From assembly GCA_031278255.1 (NCBI GenBank), contig JAITKU010000103.1:1-8955 (forward strand): a stretch of DNA of 8,955 nt, read 5' to 3'. Position 1 is the first letter of the stretch. Every line of letters begins with the position of its first letter. A program made the translations under genes and the position numbers. Source of the DNA: Eubacteriales Family XIII. Incertae Sedis bacterium (GTDB lineage Bacteria; Bacillota; Clostridia; Peptostreptococcales; Anaerovoracaceae). The notes below the pieces were generated by a model that did not search any database, was not told where the DNA came from, and saw only the letters and a list, made by a program, of their open reading frames with translations. Shown in pieces: positions 1 to 8,955 of the stretch.

Positions 1-13
1 CCCACTGACGCCT

Positions 14-58
14 ATGTTTTGAGGGGCGGCGGGCCAAGCCCTTGTCCCCTCAAAACAT
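14..58. repeat. Perfect 13-bp inverted repeat
   Basis: The arms ATGTTTTGAGGGG (14-26) and CCCCTCAAAACAT (46-58) are exact reverse complements with 19 bases between them. The spacer holds a smaller nested pair, GGGC (31-34) and GCCC (38-41). As RNA this would be a stable hairpin. It is not a normal terminator for either strand, because no T-run follows either arm; the T's are in the left arm and the A's in the right. It could be a protein-binding palindrome, a processing structure, or a copy of an intergenic repeat. The repeat is certain; its role is unknown. Confidence 0.8.
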
Positions 59-67
59 CCGTTCAAC

Positions 68-117
68 AATTGAAGTGCGCCTTTGGCGCTTCAATTTTGG
101 ACGGAGCCAAAATTGAA
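68..117 (+). promoter_or_regulatory. Two overlapping, mutually exclusive hairpins upstream of the DUF1836 gene
   Basis: Hairpin A pairs AATTGAAG and CGCC (68-75, 78-81, with TG bulged) with GGCG and CTTCAATT (85-96) around a TTT loop: 12 pairs. Hairpin B pairs TTCAATTTTGG (90-100) with CCAAAATTGAA (107-117) around a 6-base loop: 11 pairs, no mismatch. Bases 90-96 belong to both, so only one can form in a given transcript. That is the geometry of a switch, but neither hairpin is followed by a U-run. A third small hairpin (127-133 with 138-145, T bulged) lies just before the ribosome site. No convincing promoter was found in 1-161, so whether this region is transcribed is unknown. Confidence 0.5.
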
Positions 118-161
118 TCGGCGGGATTTGCGGAAGTCCTGCAAAAGGAAAGGGGATTGCT

Positions 162-815
162 ATGCGCTATGAGGAATACATCAAACAGGTCTTGGACGAT
201 TTTGCCGAGGAAAGCCTGATCAAGCCCGCCGATTTTCCCGCCATGGATATGTACGCGGATCAAATCGCGGACTTTTTCGGAAAACACTTTCATATGTACG
301 CGGAAGAGGGGAAAAAGGGGACCGACGCGGCGCTCACGGAGGCCGTCGTTTCAAGCTGCGTAAAGCGCGGCGTGCTGCCGCGTCCGGTCAAGAAGCGGTA
401 CACGCGGGATCATGCGGTCATCATAACCATGCTGTTTTATATGAGGAACATCTTCCGAATGAACGAGATCGAGCGCGTTATGCGGCCGTTTATGGACAAC
501 CACGCCTCCACCCTCGACGACAAGATAGACTTTCTCAGGCTCTACACGGCCATAGAACCCGTTCTGAGGCGGGATCGGGCGCGGTTTTCGCGGGAGATAC
601 GCGACGGCGTCGCGGACGTAAAGGCCGCCATTCGAGACGAGGGGCTGGAGGACGACGACAACACGGAGCTTCTGCTTTTGCTTCTGAGCCTTGCCGTGCG
701 CGCGGACACGGCGCGCTACGCGGCGCGGAAGCTGCTGCGCGAATACTTTGCGAAGCCCGCCGCGCGCGGCAAACCCGCCAAGGGGCAGGCGGCGGAAGCG
801 ACGGAAAAGAAATAG
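162..815 (+). CDS. DUF1836-type protein, putative DNA-binding regulator
   Basis: This encodes a 217-residue soluble protein with no signal peptide or membrane segment. Residues 58-84 (LTEAVVSSCVKRGVLPRPVKKRYTRDH, cited as its key pattern: VKRG, LP.PVKK, YTRDH) fit the core of the DUF1836 family of Firmicutes. That family resembles the DNA-binding half of MerR-like winged helices, so a regulatory role is plausible, but no target is known. Residues 85-200 are mainly helical, with an acidic DDD stretch followed by a leucine run near 165-175. The last 20 residues are a Lys/Ala-rich, probably disordered tail. The ATG at 162 follows the purine-rich ribosome site AAAGGAAAGGGG at 145-156. It stops at 815, two bases before the carA promoter, so it is probably a separate transcription unit. 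Family call fairly secure; function is inference. Confidence 0.8.
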   Translation: MRYEEYIKQVLDDFAEESLIKPADFPAMDMYADQIADFFGKHFHMYAEEGKKGTDAALTEAVVSSCVKRGVLPRPVKKRYTRDHAVIITMLFYMRNIFRMNEIERVMRPFMDNHASTLDDKIDFLRLYTAIEPVLRRDRARFSREIRDGVADVKAAIRDEGLEDDDNTELLLLLLSLAVRADTARYAARKLLREYFAKPAARGKPAKGQAAEATEKK

Positions 816-816
816 C

Positions 817-845
817 TTGCATAAAAATAAACAGCGATGTATAAT
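817..845 (+). promoter_or_regulatory. Sigma-A-type promoter of the carA operon
   Basis: TTGCAT (817-822) and TATAAT (840-845) are separated by exactly 17 bases. The -10 box is a perfect consensus match, and the -35 box matches TTGACA at four of six positions. Transcription would start near 852, giving a leader of roughly 68 bases before the carA ATG at 920. The promoter begins right after the stop codon of the upstream gene and is markedly AT-rich against GC-rich surroundings. Confidence 0.75.
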
Positions 846-853
846 TATAAACA
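818..853 (+). promoter_or_regulatory. Tandem ARG-box-like operators over the carA promoter
   Basis: Two near-identical 16-mers lie in direct repeat: TGCATAAAAATAAACA (818-833) and TGTATAATTATAAACA (838-853), 20 bases apart from start to start. The first 14 bases of each fit the ArgR/AhrC core TGNATWWWWATNCA with the same single mismatch (A instead of C at position 13). Known ARG boxes occur in pairs about two helical turns apart, and carAB is an ArgR target in several bacteria. The boxes cover the -35 and -10 elements, so a bound repressor would block RNA polymerase. The repeats are seen directly; ArgR binding is inferred, and the AT-rich consensus makes chance matches possible. Confidence 0.55.
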
Positions 854-867
854 ATATCATACATCGC
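834..867. repeat. 9-bp inverted repeat flanking the carA start region
   Basis: GCGATGTAT (834-842) and ATACATCGC (859-867) are perfect reverse complements with 16 bases between them. The left arm overlaps the -10 box and the right arm lies just past the predicted transcription start. The left arm would therefore not be in the mRNA, so this is better read as a DNA operator than as an RNA hairpin. It overlaps the second ARG-box-like repeat. Within it, TATAATTATA (840-849) is also a perfect palindrome. Confidence 0.6.
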
Positions 868-874
868 CATGGCC

Positions 875-899
875 CGCGCGCTCTGCGATTCCGCGCGCG
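875..899 (+). promoter_or_regulatory. GC-only hairpin in the carA leader
   Basis: CGCGCGC (875-881) and GCGCGCG (893-899) form a perfect 7-bp stem with an 11-base loop, about 10 bases before the carA ribosome site. No U-run follows, so it is not a terminator. It could affect mRNA stability or translation start, or be a by-product of the GC-rich sequence. Confidence 0.4.
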
Positions 900-919
900 A
901 ACGCTTAGTGGGAGAAAGA

Positions 920-1992
920 ATGAGCGGAATTTTATACCTTGCGGACGGGACCGCATTCACGGGGAAGGGTTTCGGCGCGCGCGCGACGCGGGTCGGCGAA
1001 CTTGTGTTCAACACATCCATGACCGGCTACCAGAAGATTTTGACGGATCCCTCCTACAAGGGCCAGATCATCAACATGACCTACCCGCTGATAGGCAATT
1101 ACGGTATCAATGAAACGGACAACGAATCGGAGGACATACACGCGTTCGGCCTCGTGGCGAAAGACATCGCGTTTCATCCCTCGAACAACCGTTCCGTCAT
1201 GACCATAGACGAATGGCTCCTGCGCCGGAATGTGCCCGGCGTGTGGGACGTGGACACGCGCATGATCACGAAGAAGATTCGCGACGAGGGCACGGTGAAG
1301 AGCGTGATCAGCACGGAGGGTATCGACTTTGCGGAGGCGAAGCGGCTCTGCGACGGGAGCGCGCTCAGGCAGGATTGGATGAAAGAGGCCGGCACGAAGC
1401 GGCGGTTTCGCGTAGAGGGCGCGGGATACCGGGTGGCGGTTTTGGATTTCGGCATCAAGACTTCCATACTGCGCGCCCTGTCGGGCAGGGGCCTGGACCT
1501 GCACGTGTTCCCCTACGGAAGCACCGCGGAGGAGATCCTCGCGATCGATCCCGACGGGGTATTTTTGTCGAACGGTCCCGGCGATCCGGCCACGGCGCGG
1601 GAGGGCGTGGAAACGACCCGCGCGCTGCTCGGAAAGCTGCCCCTCTTCGGTATCTGCATGGGCCACCAGATATTGGCCTTGGCCGCCGGCGGGCGCACAT
1701 ACAAGATGAAATACGGGCACAGAGGCGGCAACCACGGCGTTCGCGACGCCGCCGCCGGCCGCTCGGCCATCACCTCGCAGAACCACGGTTTTGCGGTGGA
1801 CGAACAGAGTCTGCCGGCCTGCGGCATGATCGTTACGCACAGGAACCTGAACGACGGCACGGTGGAGGGAATGCGGCACGAGAGCCTGCCCGCTTTCTCC
1901 GTGCAATACCATCCGGAAGCCTCGCCGGGGCCGAACGACTCCGCCTATCTCTTCGATCGCTTTTTGGAATTAATGAAAGGCGGTGAGTCCGC

Positions 1993-2014
<22 letters not shown>
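920..2014 (+). CDS. carA: Carbamoyl-phosphate synthase, small (glutaminase) subunit
   Basis: CarA hydrolyses glutamine and passes ammonia through a tunnel to CarB, which makes carbamoyl phosphate for arginine and pyrimidine synthesis in the cytoplasm. The N-terminal domain starts ILYLADGTAFTGKGFGA and contains the family's GNYGI segment. The C-terminal half is a class I glutamine amidotransferase: SNGPGDP, then LFGICMGHQ with the nucleophile Cys246, the KYGHRGGNH segment, and QYHPEASPGP with the catalytic pair His331 and Glu333. All key residues are present, and 364 residues is the normal family length. I chose the ATG at 920 because GGAG lies five bases upstream and the family N-terminus begins here. 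An in-frame ATG at 869 would add 17 residues but has no ribosome site. The last 22 bases overlap carB, so the two are likely translationally coupled. Confidence 0.96.
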
Positions 2015-5179
<3,165 letters not shown>

Positions 5180-5193
<14 letters not shown>

Positions 5194-6358
5194 ACCGGAT
5201 TATTACAATATATTACAAGTACACCACGACGCGGAAAAGGATGTCATAGAGGCCGCTTACAAATGCCTCTCGAAGATGTATCATCCCGACCTGAACCGCG
5301 CGCCGCTCGCTTCGGAACGCATGAAAGAGATCAACATGGCTTACCGGGTTATCGGCAACGAGGCGCTTCGCGAGGAGTACCACAGGACGTGGCTGCAGAG
5401 GAACGCGTGGAAAACCCTTTCCGAGCGTGAGACGGTGGGCCGGCGCGCTTTTGAGAACAAGGAAGCCTACGACGCCTACGGCATGTTGGATTCTTTCTTT
5501 CGGGAAACGATGAATGAGAAATGGGAGGACGCCTATCGACGTCTGACGCGTTCGGACCGTGAAAGTGTCGGTTTCGATGCCTTTCTCGATTGGAAGCGGG
5601 CCGTTCACGCCGTCTACAGGCTGGGAAATTATCATATAAGCTATTTCAGGAAATACAGCGACTGCCGCTACGGGGACAAGGCGTATTCCAAAATTTATCA
5701 TTTTATTGTGCGCGTCACGGAGTTGCAGCAGGTGACGGGGCGGATCGTGGAGAGCAGCAGCCACAAGTACGTGGCCGTTGACGGCGGCGCGCTGCGCGTG
5801 TGCCTCGGCAGCAACGACCTGCGTCCCGTCACGGAAAAATTCCGCAAGCTGGCCCGCATGATCCCCGGGACTTCCGATCTCGACAGCCTGTACGCGAAAG
5901 CGATCGGCAAGATAGACGCCGGCACCGGCGTGTTGACGCGCGAGGGCTGGATTGAGGAGGCGGAGCGGGAGATTCATCGCAGCAACCGCTACGGCAGCCG
6001 TCTGTGCTTCGGCGTGTTCGGTTTCGCGCCGCAGTTGTCCGAGGACGGGGCGCTGCACGGGGAGGAAACGCTCGAAAATAACATCGCGTACATCTCCGCA
6101 TTCCTGTCGAAGCACATCCGAAAGACGGATATACTCGGGCGTTGCTCCGATCTGGCGCTGGCCCTGCTGTTCCCCGAAACGACGCCGAGGGACGGAAAGC
6201 GCGCCCTCGAGAAGCTGGCGAGGCTTTTGGAGGGGGACAGCGGCGTCAGGGCGAATTTTCCCTGCCGGATATCCGCGGCCGTCAAGCGGCCGCCCGCGAA
6301 CGGCGGCGCGGCGGAAACGCTGAACGCGCTCTTGAAAAAGGTGGGCATATTAAACTGA
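5180..6358 (+). CDS. J-domain protein with C-terminal degenerate GGDEF-like domain
   Basis: This 392-residue cytoplasmic protein has three parts. Residues 7-70 are a J domain with DYYNILQV, the HPD motif at 35-37 and the helix-4 segment MKEINMAYRVIG; the HPD should let it stimulate a DnaK-type ATPase. There is no Gly/Phe or zinc region, so it is a type III J protein. Residues about 95-225 (FF near 106, WEDAY, FLDWKRAV, a run of strands ending LRVCLGSNDL) look like an NTF2-like fold, which is only a guess. Residues 246-392 follow a GGDEF layout: DAGTGVLTREGW with AEREI and RYG, an RKTD motif (314-317), then SDLAL (323-327) where GGDEF should be, then LLFPET. The catalytic signature is gone, so no cyclase activity is expected. 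The ATG at 5180 lies 11 bases after GGAGGA, inside carB. Domain calls: J very sure, GGDEF-like fairly sure. Confidence 0.85.
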
Positions 6359-6405
6359 CAGCCGCTTCCCGAATCGATTCGTCCGATCCGGAAAGCGGCT
6401 GTTTT
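6358..6405 (+). terminator. Rho-independent terminator of the carAB operon
   Basis: ACAGCCGCTT plus CCG (from 6358) pairs with CGG plus AAGCGGCTGT (to 6402), with a single C-A mismatch. The hairpin is followed by TTTT (6402-6405). The stem starts at the last base of the J-domain gene's stop codon. The loop contains the palindrome GAATCGATTC (6371-6380). Read on the minus strand, the same hairpin is followed only by GTCAGTTTAA, so it would act weakly as a back-up for the flagellar operon. Confidence 0.8.
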
Positions 6406-6423
6406 GACAAAGGCGCTTGCGCC
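6403..6423 (-). terminator. Weak terminator-like hairpin after the fliT-like gene
   Basis: On the minus strand, GGCGC-AA-GCGCC (6423-6412) follows the stop codon directly, is preceded by an A-rich stretch and is followed by TTTGT. The loop is very small, so one pair probably opens to give a 4-bp stem with a tetraloop, and the T-run is only three. It may end the flagellar transcript together with the larger hairpin at 6358-6402. Confidence 0.35.
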
Positions 6424-6810
6424 CTATTCTTTTTTGTCCAGACGTCTGCCCTTGCCGGCATCCGTCACGGGGGCGTAGCCCGTGAATTTCCGTTCCGTCG
6501 CGTTGCGTTTCATGGCGTTGAGCAGTTCGCCCCGCGCCTCGCGCAACGCTGTTTCGATCTTCGCGTCGAGGCTCTGTATAAGCCGCAACTTGGAGTCCGA
6601 TGGCTCCGCCTCTCCCCGGTCGGCGGCCCTTGCTCCCTCCGCATCGTCGAGTCTGCGGAGTTCCCGCAGCATTTCCATGCGCCGGTCGAGCAGGGCGGGT
6701 AGGCTTTCCGGCCTGTCGAGGGCGCTGTAGATATCCTCGGTGAGCCGCAGACAGCTTGTCAAAAGCGCGTCCCTTTTCGCGATATAGGTTTCCGCTTTGC
6801 GGGAATTCAT
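6424..6810 (-). CDS. fliT: FliT-like flagellar chaperone
   Basis: This encodes a small, highly charged, almost wholly helical protein of 128 residues, the size expected for FliT (about 120). Sequence similarity to FliT is weak by eye, so the call rests mainly on position: it is the third gene after fliD and fliS, where FliT usually lies. In enteric bacteria FliT holds the cap protein FliD before export through the flagellar secretion gate and also restrains the master regulator; only the first role is likely to apply here. The N-terminal two-thirds (ALLTSCLRLTEDIYSAL, LPALLDRRMEMLRELRRL, then IQSLDAKIETALREARGELLNAM) fit amphipathic helices. The C-terminus is short and basic. Its ATG shares one base with the fliS stop (TGATG) and has no clear ribosome site, so it is probably translated by coupling. 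Confidence 0.65.
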   Translation of the reverse strand: MNSRKAETYIAKRDALLTSCLRLTEDIYSALDRPESLPALLDRRMEMLRELRRLDDAEGARAADRGEAEPSDSKLRLIQSLDAKIETALREARGELLNAMKRNATERKFTGYAPVTDAGKGRRLDKKE

Positions 6811-7199
6811 CAGAATTTACCCGCCCGCGCCATTCTCTCCGCCTGACGGAACGTGACTTTCAGTTCATCGACCATACCCAGCAGGGATTTCATGGAGGCG
6901 GTATCCTTGGCCGCGATCGCCTTGCCGAGTTCGCTGTGGATGAATTCGTACAGATCGTTCAGCGACAGCGATATGCCGTAACTCATGTCGAGCGACAGGG
7001 AAAGCGTCGAAATGACCTTTTGCGCCTTGGATATACAGTTGAAAGCCTTTACGTCCTCGGCCCTGCTCGTGAGGAAGATCGCCGTGCTGATCTGTTTGGA
7101 AGCCTCCTCGAAAAGCTTGACGATGATTTCTCCGTTCGTCATGGTTTCGAGGGATTGCGCCTTGTACTGCGCGTAGGGGTTATTAGCCGGAAGCGTCAA
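6810..7199 (-). CDS. fliS: Flagellar export chaperone FliS
   Basis: FliS binds the C-terminal helix of flagellin in the cytoplasm and prevents early polymerisation before export. The protein shows the family hallmarks: NPYAQYKAQSLETMTNGEIIVKLFEEA at the start, the AQKVISTLSLSLD helix, and LNDLYEFIHSELGKAIAAKD. It is all-helical, with no signal peptide. I chose the TTG at 7199-7197 (129 residues), because GGGAGGT at 7213-7207 lies seven bases upstream and FliS proteins normally begin just before NPY. A GTG at 7259 overlapping the fliD stop (GTGA) would add 20 residues but has a poor ribosome site. The gene starts 56 bases after fliD and runs into the fliT-like gene by one base. Identity is secure; the start is less so. 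Confidence 0.9.
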   Translation of the reverse strand: MTLPANNPYAQYKAQSLETMTNGEIIVKLFEEASKQISTAIFLTSRAEDVKAFNCISKAQKVISTLSLSLDMSYGISLSLNDLYEFIHSELGKAIAAKDTASMKSLLGMVDELKVTFRQAERMARAGKF

Positions 7200-7206
7200 T
7201 TTCAGT

Positions 7207-7213
7207 ACCTCCC
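7207..7213 (-). promoter_or_regulatory. Strong ribosome binding site deciding the fliS start
   Basis: On the minus strand GGGAGGT is followed by seven bases and then TTG (7199-7197). It matches six bases of the anti-Shine-Dalgarno sequence and is the strongest ribosome site in the flagellar cluster, which suits a chaperone needed in large amounts. Confidence 0.65.
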
Positions 7214-7255
7214 TTTTGTCGGCGGTTACGGTCTTGTCGTTTGTGAAGTCGCTGC

Positions 7256-8955
7256 TCACGAACTCTTCTGCCCGAAGTATTGCGTGATCAGGTTGTTTTG
7301 CTCGTTCAGTTTGGAGAGGGCTTCCTCCATGGCGGAGAACTGCGTCCACAGCCGGCTCTCTTCTTTCTCAAGCTGCTCCTTGAGCGCGGTGATGCGCTTG
7401 TTGTGGTTCAGCATCTGCGTGTACAGGGTGTTCTCCGTTTCGGAGAGCGTGGAGGGCCAGCCGGCTATCTCGATCAGGGAGCCGCGATATCCCTCTCCGC
7501 CCGTCGTGCGGACGGCGTTGTCGATAACCGTGTCGAGTTTTGTGGCCACGCCCTTGCTCGCGTTTGTGAAGAAGTCGCGCACCTGATCGGGCCGCGCCTC
7601 CAGTGCCGACTGCAGCTGCGCCTCGTCCGTGATCTTCAGCTTGCCGTTTTCCTGCCAGCCGCCGTAGGTGATCCCCATGCTGTAGAGTCCGAAGCCGTCC
7701 GAGGTGGTGAGAAAAGCCTCCCGCATGGAGGACAGGATCTTGTTTACGGTGCTGTCGTTGAGCAGCATACCGGATTTTGCCTTTTCTTCCCAGAGCTTGA
7801 TCTGGCTCTCGCTCATCGCGGCGCGCTGTTCCTCGGTCAGCGGCTCGTAGTCGCTGTAGGCCTCCTCGTTCGTCATACCGTGGAGGAGATCGACGAGGGC
7901 GTTGTAGTCCGTTACGAAGTTCTTGATGTTCTCTTTCAGGTCCGTCACGTCGGCCGCGAGCGTGACCGCCGTGCCGGAGGTCGCATTGGTTACATTGCCG
8001 TTGTTGTCGGTCTGCGGCGCCCATCCGTTGTTGGCATACAGCTCTTTGAGAGAGTAAGCGACGCCGTTTACCGTGAACTCGTTGCTCGCGCGCTCGATCT
8101 TCTGTCCGTCGATGTAGGCGATCGCGTTTTGGCCGTAGGTCGTAGTGGCGTTGTCGTTGCTGACCGGTATCAGGTCGTTGTTGTTATCGACGGGAAATGT
8201 GACGACACTGTTGGTTTTGTCTTTGGTTCCGACCTGAATGTCCGTGTTCTGCAAGCCCAAGGCCGCAAGCAGATTGCGGTTTGTATCGCCCATGACGATG
8301 TTTTCGCCCATACCCTGTTGCTTGGACGTGAGCGTGAACTTGTCCGTGACCTCCGAGTAGCTGAGCGTGACACCCGCCGTGCTGGAGTTGATCTTGCTCA
8401 TCACGCTGTACAGGGATTCGTCTTTATCGATGGTGAAGCGCACGTCGTTTATGATGAAAGAGAAGTTGCTGCTTGTCAGTTCACGGGTTTGGTTGTATAC
8501 GGCGTCATAGTATACGTATTGGTTCCCGTTGGTGTCGGTTCCGTACGGCACAAAGCTGCCTTTCAGCTGTGTTTCCAAGTCCGCGATAGAACTGTAGATG
8601 TCAACCTTGTTGGATTGTTTGTCATTGAAGCCGAGTACGCCGAGTCCGGTTGCCCTGTGCGCGTCCTCTTCCGCCTGCTTGACCCTGTTGTTGTAATTCT
8701 CCGTGGATTCGCCGTCGTTTTTCGTCAATGAAACGGTCGCCGGGGCGGTCGCGTAGCCCAAACTCACCCTGGAACCGTCTTTTGCCGTGAACCGGATGCC
8801 GTCGCCCGCGCTGTTGACGCTTACAGTGATTTGGGGATTGGTTATATTATAGTAGTCCTCAGCGCTCGGCGTGGCGTTCGTCGTCGTCGGCGGGTTTTCA
8901 AACAGCCTGTTCACGTTGATTTGCATCGCCATGCTCAGGTATTTGGTCGTGTCGT
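7256..8955 (-). CDS. fliD: Flagellar hook-associated protein 2 (filament cap) FliD, partial
   Basis: FliD forms the cap at the tip of the growing flagellum under which exported flagellin folds and joins the filament. The frame is open through the right edge, so the N-terminus is missing. The usual FliD opening (GLASGLDTD-like segment) is not in the window, and the ATG at 8932 is probably internal. At least 565 residues are visible. Seen in order: strands with INDVRFTIDKDESLYSVMSKIN and AGVTLSYSEVTDKFTLTSK (about 8465-8325), the D2/D3 region; a helical part with LWEEKAKSGMLLNDSTV (about 7800-7745) common in Firmicutes FliD; GKLKITDEAQLQSALEARPDQVRDFF (about 7650-7575); and a C-terminal heptad-rich coiled coil (about 7440-7270) ending in a short tail. 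The visible part has no cysteine, as is usual for exported axial proteins. The upstream fliD promoter lies outside. Confidence 0.93.
   Translation of the reverse strand, partial: DTTKYLSMAMQINVNRLFENPPTTTNATPSAEDYYNITNPQITVSVNSAGDGIRFTAKDGSRVSLGYATAPATVSLTKNDGESTENYNNRVKQAEEDAHRATGLGVLGFNDKQSNKVDIYSSIADLETQLKGSFVPYGTDTNGNQYVYYDAVYNQTRELTSSNFSFIINDVRFTIDKDESLYSVMSKINSSTAGVTLSYSEVTDKFTLTSKQQGMGENIVMGDTNRNLLAALGLQNTDIQVGTKDKTNSVVTFPVDNNNDLIPVSNDNATTTYGQNAIAYIDGQKIERASNEFTVNGVAYSLKELYANNGWAPQTDNNGNVTNATSGTAVTLAADVTDLKENIKNFVTDYNALVDLLHGMTNEEAYSDYEPLTEEQRAAMSESQIKLWEEKAKSGMLLNDSTVNKILSSMREAFLTTSDGFGLYSMGITYGGWQENGKLKITDEAQLQSALEARPDQVRDFFTNASKGVATKLDTVIDNAVRTTGGEGYRGSLIEIAGWPSTLSETENTLYTQMLNHNKRITALKEQLEKEESRLWTQFSAMEEALSKLNEQNNLITQYFGQKSS

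Noticed and set aside
14..58. Terminator of a gene left of the window
   Set aside because: The stem is not followed by T's on either strand; the A/T polarity is reversed.
844..872. Divergent promoter on the minus strand sharing the palindromic -10 TATAATTATA
   Set aside because: The matching -35 position reads CCATGG and no minus-strand gene lies to the left.
869..919. ATG at 869 as the start of CarA
   Set aside because: It is in frame but has no ribosome site, adds 17 residues not seen in the family, and runs through the GC hairpin of the leader. The ATG at 920 has GGAG at good spacing.
5915..6358. Active diguanylate cyclase
   Set aside because: The GGDEF signature is replaced by SDLAL, losing the glycines and the acidic residues needed for GTP and metal binding.
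6142..6702. Plus-strand open frame of 186 codons across the convergent junction
   Set aside because: It crosses the operon terminator and overlaps the J-domain gene and the fliT-like gene, with no ribosome site or recognisable motif.
7280..8731. Open frame of 483 codons on the plus strand within fliD
   Set aside because: It is antisense to a clear FliD sequence, has low-complexity Val/Arg content and no recognisable motif or good ribosome site.
8930..8932. ATG at 8932 as the FliD start
   Set aside because: The frame stays open to the window edge, the FliD N-terminal signature is missing downstream of it, and no ribosome site precedes it.

Overview
The window looks like chromosomal DNA from a flagellated, moderately GC-rich member of the Firmicutes, most likely class Clostridia. 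I infer this from the DUF1836-type protein, the style of the FliD sequence (an LWEEKAKSGMLLND segment typical of Firmicutes FliD), a strong GGGAGGT ribosome site that seems to drive a TTG start, and the compact overlapping genes. I cannot name a family or genus. There is no sign of a mobile element, CRISPR array, tRNA or rRNA.

Layout. Bases 1-161 are non-coding and dense in inverted repeats; they lead into a DUF1836-type gene (162-815, +). A 104-base gap follows. It holds a near-consensus sigma-A promoter (TTGCAT, 17 bases, TATAAT) overlaid by two tandem ARG-box-like sequences and by a 9-bp inverted repeat. This promoter should drive three overlapping genes: carA (920-2014), carB (1993-5193) and a J-domain protein (5180-6358). 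carAB encode carbamoyl-phosphate synthetase, which supplies carbamoyl phosphate for arginine and pyrimidines. A rho-independent terminator begins at the last base of the J-domain gene.

The right third is a convergent flagellar cluster on the minus strand. It is read as fliD (filament cap, entering from the right edge with its N-terminus outside the window), fliS (flagellin export chaperone) and a fliT-like gene (putative FliD chaperone). This is the usual late-flagellar order.

The most unusual object is the J-domain protein. Its first 70 residues are a J domain with an intact HPD motif. Its last 150 residues follow the layout of a GGDEF domain in which the GGDEF signature has become SDLAL, while an RxxD motif sits exactly five residues before it, as in the c-di-GMP inhibitory site of diguanylate cyclases. 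It could be a catalytically dead c-di-GMP-binding co-chaperone, made in one transcription unit with carbamoyl-phosphate synthetase and facing a flagellar operon. The second point of interest is the carA promoter. The ARG-box-like tandem and the lack of a visible PyrR attenuator suggest control by arginine rather than by pyrimidines.
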